64,000 nt of DNA from Pantoea deleyi (GTDB lineage Bacteria > Pseudomonadota > Gammaproteobacteria > Enterobacterales > Enterobacteriaceae), in NCBI RefSeq assembly GCF_022647325.1, contig NZ_CP071405.1, forward strand, positions 620,001 to 684,000, written 5' to 3'. Made by a program: the position numbers and the translations under genes. Under the pieces are notes generated by a model. It was not told the DNA's origin and did not search any database. It worked only from the letters and a program-made list of their open reading frames with translations. Of this stretch, positions 56,305 through 64,000 are shown piece after piece; position 1 is the stretch's first letter; every line of letters begins with the position of its first letter.

Positions 56305-57204
56305 GTGAAAATTACGCTGGAAGAGTTACGCGCCTGGGTCGCGGTGGTGGACAGCGGATCGATTACGGCCGCTGCCGCGCAGCTGGCGCAGACCAGTTCG
56401 GGCATCAGCCGCGCCCTGTCCCGGCTGGAGAGCAAGCTGCAGACGACGCTGCTGCATCGCACCACCCGGCGGCTGGCGCTGACGGAAGAGGGGCAGGTGT
56501 TTCTGGCGCATGCGCGGCAGATCCTGGCCTCGGTTGAGCAGGCGGAAGAGCAGATCGCCCAGCGACGGGAGGTGCCCTCCGGGCGGCTGCGGGTCAACGC
56601 CGCCACCCCCTTTATGCTGCATGTGATCGTGCCGCTGGTGGAGGCGTTCCGCGCCCGTTATCCGCTGATCCAGCTTGAACTCAACACCGACGATATCCTG
56701 ATCGATCTGCTGGAGCAGCAGACCGACGTCGCCATTCGCATCGGCGAACTGCGCGACTCCACGCTGCACGCCCGGATGCTGGGCAGCAGTGCGATCCGGC
56801 TGATGGCCAGTCCGGCCTATCTGGCGAAGGCGGGCACTCCGCAGAGCGTGGCGGATCTGGCCCGGCATCAGACCATCGGTTTCAGTTACCCCGAAACCCT
56901 TAACGTCTGGCCCCTCTGGCAGTCGGAAGGCAATTTTATGCGCTTCAGACCGACGATCGCGGCCTCCAGCGGCGAAACCATCCGACAGCTGGCGCTGGCG
57001 GGACAGGGGATCGCGCGCCTCTCCGACTTCGTCAGCCGGGACGATTGTGTGGCCGGGCGGCTGGTGCCGGTGCTGCCGGCTGAGACCCGCGATCTGCGGT
57101 TGCCGGTTCATGCGGTTTACTACCGTAACACCACGCTCTCATCACGCATCGCCTGCTTCGTGGACTTTCTCCGCAGCGAGATCGATCGGCGTCAGCTGCT
57201 CTGA
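56305..57204 (+). CDS. LysR-family transcriptional regulator
   Basis: 299 aa from GTG 56305. N-terminal winged helix-turn-helix (LRAWVAVVDSGSITAAAAQLAQTSSGISRALSRLESKL, about residues 9-47) and a periplasmic-binding-like effector domain (LRVNAATPFMLHVIVPLVEAFRARYPLIQLEL) of the YafC/DsdC-type subgroup. The usual target would be a neighbouring gene; here ygiN-mdaB converges on it. Confidence 0.93.
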   Translation: MKITLEELRAWVAVVDSGSITAAAAQLAQTSSGISRALSRLESKLQTTLLHRTTRRLALTEEGQVFLAHARQILASVEQAEEQIAQRREVPSGRLRVNAATPFMLHVIVPLVEAFRARYPLIQLELNTDDILIDLLEQQTDVAIRIGELRDSTLHARMLGSSAIRLMASPAYLAKAGTPQSVADLARHQTIGFSYPETLNVWPLWQSEGNFMRFRPTIAASSGETIRQLALAGQGIARLSDFVSRDDCVAGRLVPVLPAETRDLRLPVHAVYYRNTTLSSRIACFVDFLRSEIDRRQLL

Positions 57205-57220
57205 ACCTGGCGGTCAGAAA

Positions 57221-57249
57221 GAAAAAACCCCTGTCACAGGACAGGGGTT
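57221..57249. terminator. Terminator shared by LysR gene and ygiN
   Basis: Perfect 10-bp stem AACCCCTGTC/GACAGGGGTT with loop ACAG; on the minus strand a run of TTTTTT follows, so its main job is ending mdaB-ygiN transcription. Confidence 0.88.
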
Positions 57250-57408
57250 AAGGGGCCAGGCCTGGCCATCTTCGCTCGCCGGCACTGCCCGCGCCGGGAA
57301 CAGGACGCGCCCGGAAAGAGGCTCAGGCCTGTGCTTTGCGGGGTGAGCCCGTGCGTTGCTGCCAGAGAGACGCAGAGGCGAGTCGGTCAGCCGCTATGCA
57401 CGCAGCGG

Positions 57409-57717
57409 TCAGGTGCTGGGTTCCAGCACCAGAATTTTCACGTCCACCACGTCATCTTTGATGATGGCGCGATGCGCATCCATGTGCGGCATCTGCTGAT
57501 GCTGCTCCAGATGGCGCAGCGTTTCCCACTGTTCCAGCATAAAAATGGAGTCTGGCGAGTTCTGCTTCCACGGCACCTGTGCCTGATGGTCCAGCAGCGC
57601 GTCATACTGATGGCATCCCTCTTCCGCTAAGACCTGCGGGATCAGCTTTTTCACCGCATCCAGCACAGCCTGACGGCGACCGGGTTTAACACAAAGTTCA
57701 GCAACGACTGTTAACAT
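57409..57717 (-). CDS. ygiN: Quinol monooxygenase YgiN
   Basis: 102 aa ABM-domain protein (MLTVVAELCVKPGRRQAVLDAVKKLI...EEGCHQYDALLD, FMLEQWETLRHLEQHQQMPHM). Partner of MdaB in a quinone redox cycle in E. coli. Located 48 bp after mdaB in the same direction. Confidence 0.95.
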   Translation of the reverse strand: MLTVVAELCVKPGRRQAVLDAVKKLIPQVLAEEGCHQYDALLDHQAQVPWKQNSPDSIFMLEQWETLRHLEQHQQMPHMDAHRAIIKDDVVDVKILVLEPST

Positions 57718-57765
57718 TCGCGAATTCCTCTTTCATGGGAAAATAGGGAGTAGCCACCTTTCATC

Positions 57766-58347
57766 TTACGCAAAAACGCGGCTCAGATGGGTCCGATAAG
57801 CTGCAATATCGCGCGGCACGTCCGGCGCTTTGATCACATCGTTACAGATAAAGGTCGGCAGTGCTTCCATACCCAGGAACTGGTTGGCTTTATGGAAGTG
57901 CAGATAGAGCCCGTCGACGCCCACGCCTTCAAAGAACTGCTCCGGATCGGTAAAGGCCTGCAGCGGCGCATTCCAGGTCAGTGACAGCATATATTTTTTG
58001 CCCTGCAACAGGCCGCCGGAACCATACTTCTTCGCGGCATCGGCGCGGGTGCGGCCATCGCTGGCGTAGAGCGAGCCGTGCCCTTCCGTAAAGACTTCAT
58101 CGATGTAGCGCTTCACCGTCCAGGGTTCGCCCATCCACCAGCCGGGCATCTGATAAATCACGACGTCGCTGTCGAGATACTTCTGCACTTCATCGGCGAT
58201 CACGTAGTCGCTGTCGGCCACGGTGACCGAAACGGTATGCCCCATGTCCCGCAGCTGGCTGGCGGCCACGTCCGTCAGGGTGTGGTTCAGTTCGCCTTTG
58301 GAGTGGGCAAAGGTTTTGCCGCCATCGATAATTAAAATGTTGCTCAT
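57766..58347 (-). CDS. mdaB: NADPH:quinone oxidoreductase (modulator of drug activity B)
   Basis: 193 aa flavodoxin-fold quinone reductase of the NQO1/MdaB type: MSNILIIDGGKTFAHSKGELNHTL, VIYQMPGWWMGEPWTVKRYIDEVF, GSGGLLQGKKYMLSLTWNAP. Two-electron quinone reduction prevents radical formation. Expressed with ygiN. Confidence 0.96.
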   Translation of the reverse strand: MSNILIIDGGKTFAHSKGELNHTLTDVAASQLRDMGHTVSVTVADSDYVIADEVQKYLDSDVVIYQMPGWWMGEPWTVKRYIDEVFTEGHGSLYASDGRTRADAAKKYGSGGLLQGKKYMLSLTWNAPLQAFTDPEQFFEGVGVDGLYLHFHKANQFLGMEALPTFICNDVIKAPDVPRDIAAYRTHLSRVFA

Positions 58348-58502
58348 GAATAGTCTGCCTCGTTTCCTGAATATGCGCTCAGCTTACGCGCGCAGCGGTC
58401 AGAGAAAAATGGGAGGCTGATCACAACACTTTTGCGTTGGCAGCAATAATACCCCGCCTTATGGCACCATCGACGGGCAAACTCACTCTGAAAAACTCAA
58501 AA

Positions 58503-59267
58503 ATGAAAAAAATTATCTTCTCATTGCTGCTGGTCAGCGGGGCCGTCCAGGCTCAGTCGCATCTCGATACTATTCTCACCACGAAAACGCTGAAGGTCTG
58601 CACGACCGGGGATTACAAACCTTACAGCTATCTGCGGCCCGATGGTCAGTATGAAGGGCTGGATATCAGTATGGCGAACGCGCTGGCGACCTCGCTTGGC
58701 GCAAAAGTGGAGTGGGTGCCGACCAGCTGGAAAAGCCTGATGCCGGACTTCCTGGCCAGGCAGTGCGACATCGCTGTTGGCGGCATCTCCGTGACGCTGA
58801 AACGTCAGCAGACCGCCTGGTTCGCCCGGCCGCTGGACGTGGACGGCAAAATCCCGCTGGTGCGCTGTGCCGATAAGGCCCGTTATCAGACCCTGGCGCA
58901 GCTCAATCAGCCCGGCGTGCGGCTGATTGAACCGGCTGGCGGCACCAACGAAGCCTTTGCGCACAGCCATCTGCCCAACGCCGCGCTGACGCTGTTCCAC
59001 GATAACGTCACCATCTTCCAGCAGCTGGTGGAGAACAAGGCGGATGTGATGATCACCGATGCCTCTGAGGCGCGCTATCAGCAGCAGCGCTATCCGTCGC
59101 TGTGTGCGATCAACCCCGATAAACCGCTGCAGTATGGCGAGAAGGCGTACATGATCCCGCGTGACGACATCAGCTGGAAACTCTATGTCGATCAGTGGCT
59201 GCACCTCAGCACCGCCACCGGCGAATATGGCGAGATTGCCCGACAGTGGATGGGGGCTAAGTCCTGA
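58503..59267 (+). CDS. Cyclohexadienyl dehydratase-like periplasmic protein (PheC family)
   Basis: 254 aa. Signal peptide MKKIIFSLLLVSGAVQA, then a substrate-binding-protein fold very like Pseudomonas PheC: LKVCTTGDYKPYSYLRPDGQYEGLDISMANALA, VPTSWKSLMPDF, DIAVGGISVTLKRQQ, GGTNEAFA, VTIFQQLVENKADVMITDA. PheC turns prephenate or arogenate into phenylpyruvate or phenylalanine in the periplasm. An amino-acid binding role remains possible. Start 58503 fits the signal peptide. Confidence 0.88.
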   Translation: MKKIIFSLLLVSGAVQAQSHLDTILTTKTLKVCTTGDYKPYSYLRPDGQYEGLDISMANALATSLGAKVEWVPTSWKSLMPDFLARQCDIAVGGISVTLKRQQTAWFARPLDVDGKIPLVRCADKARYQTLAQLNQPGVRLIEPAGGTNEAFAHSHLPNAALTLFHDNVTIFQQLVENKADVMITDASEARYQQQRYPSLCAINPDKPLQYGEKAYMIPRDDISWKLYVDQWLHLSTATGEYGEIARQWMGAKS

Positions 59268-59459
59268 GTAACCGCCCCGGCGTGACGCGGCTTTTGCCGC
59301 GCTGAAGCGGGCATCCCGTCGGCGGGTAAAATCCGGCTGGCGGGCGGCCTGATCTCCCGCGCTTCCCTGTGACTAACACCAGCGAATAAGGTACTATCCT
59401 CGCCAAACCACCGCCGGGTGTCCCGCCGTTGTGGGCCACGATGTGAGGATGAGAAATTA

Positions 59460-61733
59460 ATGAGCGAACTGACTCAGGATGGTGCAGAGCGTCTTGCCCT
59501 GCATACATTCACCGAGAATGCGTACCTGAAATATTCGATGTACGTCATCATGGACCGCGCGCTGCCCTATATTGGTGACGGATTAAAGCCGGTTCAGCGA
59601 CGTATCGTCTACGCCATGTCCGAGCTGGGGCTTAACGCCAGCGCAAAATTCAAGAAATCGGCGCGTACCGTGGGTGACGTGCTGGGTAAATACCATCCGC
59701 ACGGCGACAGTGCCTGCTACGAAGCGATGGTGCTGATGGCGCAGCCGTTCTCCTACCGTTATCCGCTGGTCGACGGCCAGGGAAACTGGGGGGCACCGGA
59801 CGATCCCAAGTCATTCGCGGCGATGCGTTATACCGAATCCCGTCTGTCAAAATATGCCGAGCTGCTGCTGGGTGAACTGGGTCAGGGCACGGTCGACTAT
59901 CAGCTGAACTTCGACGGCACCCTGCAGGAGCCGAAGATGCTGCCGGCGCGCCTGCCCAACATCCTGCTGAACGGCACCACGGGGATTGCCGTGGGGATGG
60001 CGACCGACATTCCGCCGCACAACCTGCGCGAAGTGGCGCAGGCGGCCATTGCGCTGATCGACTCGCCCAAAACCACGCTGGATCAGCTGCTCGATATCGT
60101 TCAGGGGCCGGACTACCCGACCGAGGCGGAGATCATTACGCCGCGCGACGAAATCCGCAAACTCTACCAGAGCGGCCGCGGCTCGATCCGTCAGCGTGCG
60201 GTCTGGAAAAAAGAAGAGGGCGAGGTGGTCATCACCGCGCTGCCTTATCAGGTGTCGGGCGCGCGCGTGCTGGAGCAGATTGCCAGCCAGATGCGCAATA
60301 AAAAGCTGCCGATGGTCGAGGATCTGCGCGATGAGTCGGATCATGAGAACCCGACCCGTCTGGTGATCGTGCCGCGCTCCAACCGCGTCGATCTCGATCA
60401 GGTGATGAATCATCTGTTCGCCACCACCGATCTGGAGAAGAGTTACCGCGTTAACCTCAACATGATCGGGCTGGATAACCGTCCGGCGGTGAAAAATCTG
60501 CATGAGATCCTGACCGAATGGCTGGTGTTCCGCCGTGAAACGGTTAAACGCCGTCTTAACTACCGGCTGGAACGCGTGCTGCGCCGCCTGCATATCCTGG
60601 AAGGCTTGCTGGTCGCGTTCCTGAATATCGATGAGGTGATCGAGATTATCCGGACCGAGGATGAGCCGAAGCCGGTGCTGATGTCGCGCTTTGGTATCAG
60701 CGAAACCCAGGCCGAATCGATCCTCGAACTGAAGCTGCGCCACCTGGCCAGACTGGAAGAGATGAAGATCCGCGGCGAGCAGGCGGATCTGGAAAAAGAG
60801 CGCGATCAGCTGCAGGCGACGCTGGCCTCTGAACGCAAGATGAACACCCTGCTGAAGAAAGAGCTGCAGGCTGACAGCGCCAGCTACGGCGACGATCGTC
60901 GTTCGCCGCTCTGCGAGCGCGACGAAGCTAAAGCCCTGAGCGAAACGGAGCTGGTGCCGTCTGAACCGGTCACCATTGTGCTCTCCCAGATGGGCTGGGT
61001 GCGCAGCGCCAAAGGGCACGATATCGATCCGGCCGGGCTCAGCTACAAGGCGGGCGACAGCTATCTGGCGGCCGCACGCGGCAAGAGCAATCAGCCGGTG
61101 GCGTTTATTGACTCCACCGGCCGCAGCTACACGCTGGATCCGACCTCGCTGCCGTCAGCGCGCGGGCAGGGCGAGCCGCTGACCGGCAAACTGACGCCAC
61201 CGCCGGGTGCGGTGGTCGAGCAGGTGCTGATGGAGCCGGACGACCAGCGTCTGCTGATGGCCTCCGATGCGGGTTACGGCTTTATCTGTACCTTCAGCGA
61301 TCTGGTGTCGCGCAACCGCGCCGGTAAGGCGCTGCTGACGCTGCCGGAAAATGCCCGCGTGATGACACCGATGGCGGTGCATCATGAAGATGACATGCTG
61401 CTGGCGATTACGCAGGCGGGACGGATGCTGATGTTCCCGGTCGGCGAGCTGCCGCAGATGTCGAAAGGCAAGGGCAACAAAATCATCTCGATCCCGTCGG
61501 CGGAAGCGGCGGCCGGTCAGGATAAACTGGCCTGGCTGATGATCCTGCCACCGGGCAGCGCCATCACGCTCCATGTCGGCAAACGTAAAATGTTGCTGCG
61601 CAGTGAAGAACTCCAGAAATTCCGCGCCGATCGCGGACGCCGTGGCACGCTGCTGCCGCGCGGTCTGCAGAAAATCGATCGTGTCGAACTGGATGCGCCT
61701 GCGCGTCCGGCAAGCCCGGATAGCGAAGCGTAA
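59460..61733 (+). CDS. parC: DNA topoisomerase IV subunit A
   Basis: 757 aa (E. coli 752). Catalytic Tyr in MRYTES (residue 124, E. coli Tyr120). Quinolone region [15 protein letters not shown] is wild type (Ser84 and Glu88 match E. coli Ser80 and Glu84). GyrA-like beta-pinwheel at the C-terminus. Start at 59460 (MSELTQDG), four residues longer than E. coli at the N-terminus. Confidence 0.99.
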   Translation: MSELTQDGAERLALHTFTENAYLKYSMYVIMDRALPYIGDGLKPVQRRIVYAMSELGLNASAKFKKSARTVGDVLGKYHPHGDSACYEAMVLMAQPFSYRYPLVDGQGNWGAPDDPKSFAAMRYTESRLSKYAELLLGELGQGTVDYQLNFDGTLQEPKMLPARLPNILLNGTTGIAVGMATDIPPHNLREVAQAAIALIDSPKTTLDQLLDIVQGPDYPTEAEIITPRDEIRKLYQSGRGSIRQRAVWKKEEGEVVITALPYQVSGARVLEQIASQMRNKKLPMVEDLRDESDHENPTRLVIVPRSNRVDLDQVMNHLFATTDLEKSYRVNLNMIGLDNRPAVKNLHEILTEWLVFRRETVKRRLNYRLERVLRRLHILEGLLVAFLNIDEVIEIIRTEDEPKPVLMSRFGISETQAESILELKLRHLARLEEMKIRGEQADLEKERDQLQATLASERKMNTLLKKELQADSASYGDDRRSPLCERDEAKALSETELVPSEPVTIVLSQMGWVRSAKGHDIDPAGLSYKAGDSYLAAARGKSNQPVAFIDSTGRSYTLDPTSLPSARGQGEPLTGKLTPPPGAVVEQVLMEPDDQRLLMASDAGYGFICTFSDLVSRNRAGKALLTLPENARVMTPMAVHHEDDMLLAITQAGRMLMFPVGELPQMSKGKGNKIISIPSAEAAAGQDKLAWLMILPPGSAITLHVGKRKMLLRSEELQKFRADRGRRGTLLPRGLQKIDRVELDAPARPASPDSEA

Positions 61734-61739
61734 ACTACC

Positions 61740-61760
61740 CGGCTGACCCTGCGTCAGCCG
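61740..61760. terminator. Hairpin between parC and plsC
   Basis: Perfect 8-bp stem CGGCTGAC/GTCAGCCG with loop CCTGC and no T-run. More likely an RNA-processing hairpin within parC-plsC. Confidence 0.4.
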
Positions 61761-61778
61761 TGGCTCAATGAGGGAACT

Positions 61779-62516
61779 ATGTTACTGATTCTGCGTACCA
61801 TTATCGTCGTCACCTACTCGATCGTCGTCTGTGTCTTTGGCTGTATCTGGTGTCTTTTCTCGCCGCGCGACCCGCGTCACGTCGCCCGTTTTGGTCATCT
61901 GTTTGGCAAGCTGTCGACGGTGTTCGGTCTGAAAGTGGAGCTGCGCAAGCCGGAAGGCGCGGAGAAGTATGGCAACGCGATCTACATTGCGAACCATCAG
62001 AACAACTATGACATGGTGACCGCGGCTAAGATTGTGCAGCCGTCGACGGTGACGGTGGGTAAAAAGAGCCTGCTGTGGGTGCCGTTTTTTGGCCTGCTCT
62101 ACTGGCTGACCGGTAACCTGCTGATCGACCGCGATGACCGCGCCAAAGCGCGTGGCACCATCGGCGAGCTGGTGGATCAGTTCAATCGCAAGCGCATCTC
62201 CATCTGGATGTTCCCGGAAGGGACGCGCAGCCGTGGCCGTGGTCTGCTGCCGTTTAAAACCGGTGCCTTCCATGCGGCGGTGGCGGCGGGCGTGCCGATC
62301 ATTCCGATTGTCGTCTCCAACACCCACGGTAAGGTCAACCTGAATCGCCTGAAGAACGGGCTGGTGATCGTGGAGATGCTGCCCCCGGTTGACGTAAAAG
62401 CTTTTGAATCATCATCGGTGCGTAAGCTGGCTACTCACTGTCGCGAACTGATGGCGGCGAAGCTGGAAGAGCTGAACGCCGAAGTCGCAGAACGCGAAAA
62501 AAACGGAAAAATCTGA
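61779..62516 (+). CDS. plsC: 1-acyl-sn-glycerol-3-phosphate acyltransferase
   Basis: 245 aa inner-membrane enzyme of phospholipid synthesis. N-terminal membrane segment (IIVVTYSIVVCVFGCIWCLF), HX4D motif NHQNNYD (about residues 72-78) and FPEGTRSRG (about 146-154). AGGGA before the ATG. Confidence 0.98.
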   Translation: MLLILRTIIVVTYSIVVCVFGCIWCLFSPRDPRHVARFGHLFGKLSTVFGLKVELRKPEGAEKYGNAIYIANHQNNYDMVTAAKIVQPSTVTVGKKSLLWVPFFGLLYWLTGNLLIDRDDRAKARGTIGELVDQFNRKRISIWMFPEGTRSRGRGLLPFKTGAFHAAVAAGVPIIPIVVSNTHGKVNLNRLKNGLVIVEMLPPVDVKAFESSSVRKLATHCRELMAAKLEELNAEVAEREKNGKI

Positions 62517-62554
62517 CCGGCGACTCCTTCGCCGAACTATCCTGCATGGATGCC

Positions 62555-62582
62555 CACGGTGAGCCCGCGCTGGCTCACCGTG
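62555..62582. terminator. Hairpin between plsC and ftsP
   Basis: Perfect 11-bp stem CACGGTGAGCC/GGCTCACCGTG with loop CGCGCT; no T-run. Confidence 0.45.
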
Positions 62583-62657
62583 AACGCAGCACAGCAAAAA
62601 CAGATCAATAAAAACAGGGTCGGCGCTTAGCGCCACGCGTAAAGGGTCAGAAGTTTT

Positions 62658-64000
62658 ATGTCTTTCAGCAGACGTCAGTTCATCCAGCTTTCTGCTGGCG
62701 TGGCACTCAGCGCCACGGTTATGCCTCGTGCGGCCCAGGCCGCCTCCTCCGCCAGTGGCGACACGCCGCTTCCCGTTCCGCCGTTGCTGGAGTCCCGTCG
62801 CGGCCAGCCGCTGTTTCTCACGATGCAGCGCAGCCACTGGTCGTTCAACGGCGATAACAACAAGGTGCCGGTGTGGGGGATCAATGGCCTCTATCTTGGC
62901 CCCACCGTCCGGGTCTACAGCGGCGATGACGTAAAGCTCATCTACAGCAACCGGCTGAATGAGCCGGTTTCCATGACCGTCAGCGGCCTGCAGCTGCCGG
63001 GTGCGCTGATGGGCGGCGCGCCGCGTATGATGTCGGCGGGCGTGGACTGGTCTCCGGTGCTGCCGATTCGTCAGGCGGCCGCGACCTGCTGGTATCACGC
63101 GAACACCCCAAACCGCATGGCGCCACACATCTACAACGGTCTGGCGGGCATGTGGCTGGTGGAAGACGATGTCAGCAAACAGCTGCCGCTGCCGAAACAC
63201 TACGGCGTGGATGACTTCCCGATCATCATTCAGGACAAGCGCCTCGATAACTTTGCGACCCCGGTGTATGACCCGCCGCAGGATGGCGGCTTCCTGGGGG
63301 ACACGCTGCTGGTCAATGGCGTGCGCAACCCGTTTGTGGAGGTGTCGCGCGGCTGGGTTCGTCTGCGTCTGCTGAACGCGTCGAATGCGCGCCGCTACGA
63401 GATGGTGCTCAGCGACAACCGGCCGTTTATGGTCATCGCCAGCGATCAGGGTTATCTGCCTGCGCCGGTGGCGGTGCAGCGTCTCTCTCTGGCGCCGGGC
63501 GAACGCCGCGAAGTGCTGGTGGATATGTCGCAGGGCGACGAAGTCTCCATCACCGCCGGCACGGCGGCGGGGATTATGGACCGGCTGCGCGGCTTCTTTG
63601 AGCCCTCATCGATTCTGACCTCGACCCTGATCCTGACGCTGCGGCCGACCGGGCTGCTGCCGCTGGTGACCGACAATCTGCCGATGCGGCTGCTGGCCGA
63701 TCAGATTCTGGATGGCGCCGCGGTGCGCACGCGGGAGTTCCGCATCGGTGACAGCATGCCGGGCATCAACGGCGCGGTGTGGGATATGAACCGCATCGAC
63801 ACCTCGACGCAGCAGGGCACCTTCGAGCGCTGGATCCTGCACGCTGACCGGCCGCAGTCGCTGCATATTCAGGGCGTGATGTTCCTGATCAAAAGCGTCA
63901 ATGGCGCTCAGCCGATGGGCGAAGATCGCGGCTGGAAAGATACGGTGTGGGTCGATGGCAGCGTAGAGCTGCTGGTGAGCTTCCCGCAGAGTTCGTCTGA
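62658..64000 (+). CDS. ftsP: Cell division protein FtsP (SufI), 3' end outside window
   Basis: The 447 visible residues begin with a twin-arginine signal (SRRQFIQLSAGVALSATVM, cut near AQA). The rest is the multicopper-oxidase fold that has lost copper ligands, as in E. coli FtsP: QRSHWSFNGDNNKVPVWGINGLYLGPTVRV, CWYHANTPNRMAPHIYNGLAGMWLVEDD. It protects the divisome in the periplasm under stress. The frame is open at the window edge. Confidence 0.96.
   Translation, partial: MSFSRRQFIQLSAGVALSATVMPRAAQAASSASGDTPLPVPPLLESRRGQPLFLTMQRSHWSFNGDNNKVPVWGINGLYLGPTVRVYSGDDVKLIYSNRLNEPVSMTVSGLQLPGALMGGAPRMMSAGVDWSPVLPIRQAAATCWYHANTPNRMAPHIYNGLAGMWLVEDDVSKQLPLPKHYGVDDFPIIIQDKRLDNFATPVYDPPQDGGFLGDTLLVNGVRNPFVEVSRGWVRLRLLNASNARRYEMVLSDNRPFMVIASDQGYLPAPVAVQRLSLAPGERREVLVDMSQGDEVSITAGTAAGIMDRLRGFFEPSSILTSTLILTLRPTGLLPLVTDNLPMRLLADQILDGAAVRTREFRIGDSMPGINGAVWDMNRIDTSTQQGTFERWILHADRPQSLHIQGVMFLIKSVNGAQPMGEDRGWKDTVWVDGSVELLVSFPQSSS

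Noticed and set aside
59664..59760. Quinolone-resistance change in parC
   Set aside because: Ser84 and Glu88, equivalent to E. coli Ser80 and Glu84, are wild type.

Overview
The window is a chromosomal segment of a gammaproteobacterium of the order Enterobacterales. It looks most like the Erwiniaceae (Pantoea/Erwinia), because the gene order ileX-mug-rpoD-dnaG-rpsU-tsaD-plsY-folB-uppP-cca-ygiM-ygiF-glnE-hldE-ubiK-ribB-dodA-ygiC-ygiB-tolC-nudF-yqiB-cpdA-yqiA-parE-parC-plsC-ftsP is the enterobacterial one, while the proteins are clearly diverged from E. coli. The genus is an inference.

Positions 1 to about 28263 are most of a P2/186-like prophage, cut on the left inside replication gene A and ending on the right at the 3' end of the ileX tRNA gene (28264-28339), the probable integration target. 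From left to right: gene A with a candidate origin inside it; an SOS-controlled patch with a perfect LexA box, a small unknown gene and a DinI/Tum-like gene broken by one amber codon; the cos site (3184-3202); a cargo block of hicAB toxin-antitoxin plus an AT-rich gene for an unrecognised 539-aa protein with two C-terminal membrane helices; the capsid and terminase genes Q, P, O, N, M, L; tail gene X; the lysis cassette (holin, SAR-type endolysin, nested spanins); tail genes R and S; a second AT-rich cargo gene; baseplate genes V, W, J, I; tail fibre H and assembly gene G with an invertible segment (18185-20297) holding an alternative fibre end and assembly gene, and a Gin/Cin-type invertase beside it; then FI, FII, E/E' (with a -1 frameshift signal), T, U, D and the late activator ogr. 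A last small secreted-protein cargo gene and direct repeats that may be integrase arm sites lie between ogr and the tRNA. All visible virion genes read as intact. The integrase, repressor and gene B lie outside the window.

Positions 28264 to 64000 are host core genome: DNA repair (mug), the sigma70/primase/S21 macromolecular-synthesis operon, tRNA modification and CCA addition (tsaD, cca), envelope lipid and peptidoglycan carrier metabolism (plsY, plsC, uppP), folate and riboflavin synthesis (folB; ribB under an FMN riboswitch), LPS heptose (hldE), nitrogen regulation (glnE), the tolC-ygiB-ygiC block with nudF-yqiB-cpdA-yqiA-parE diverging from it, and topoisomerase IV split into parE and parC. 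Between parE and parC sit a LysR regulator, ygiN-mdaB (quinone redox) and a periplasmic cyclohexadienyl dehydratase-like protein. The window ends inside ftsP.

The most notable points are the broken SOS-antirepressor-like gene, the unassigned AT-rich cargo genes in typical P2 'moron' slots (possible phage-defence genes), and the two-state invertible tail fibre with a structured intergenic element at its centre.
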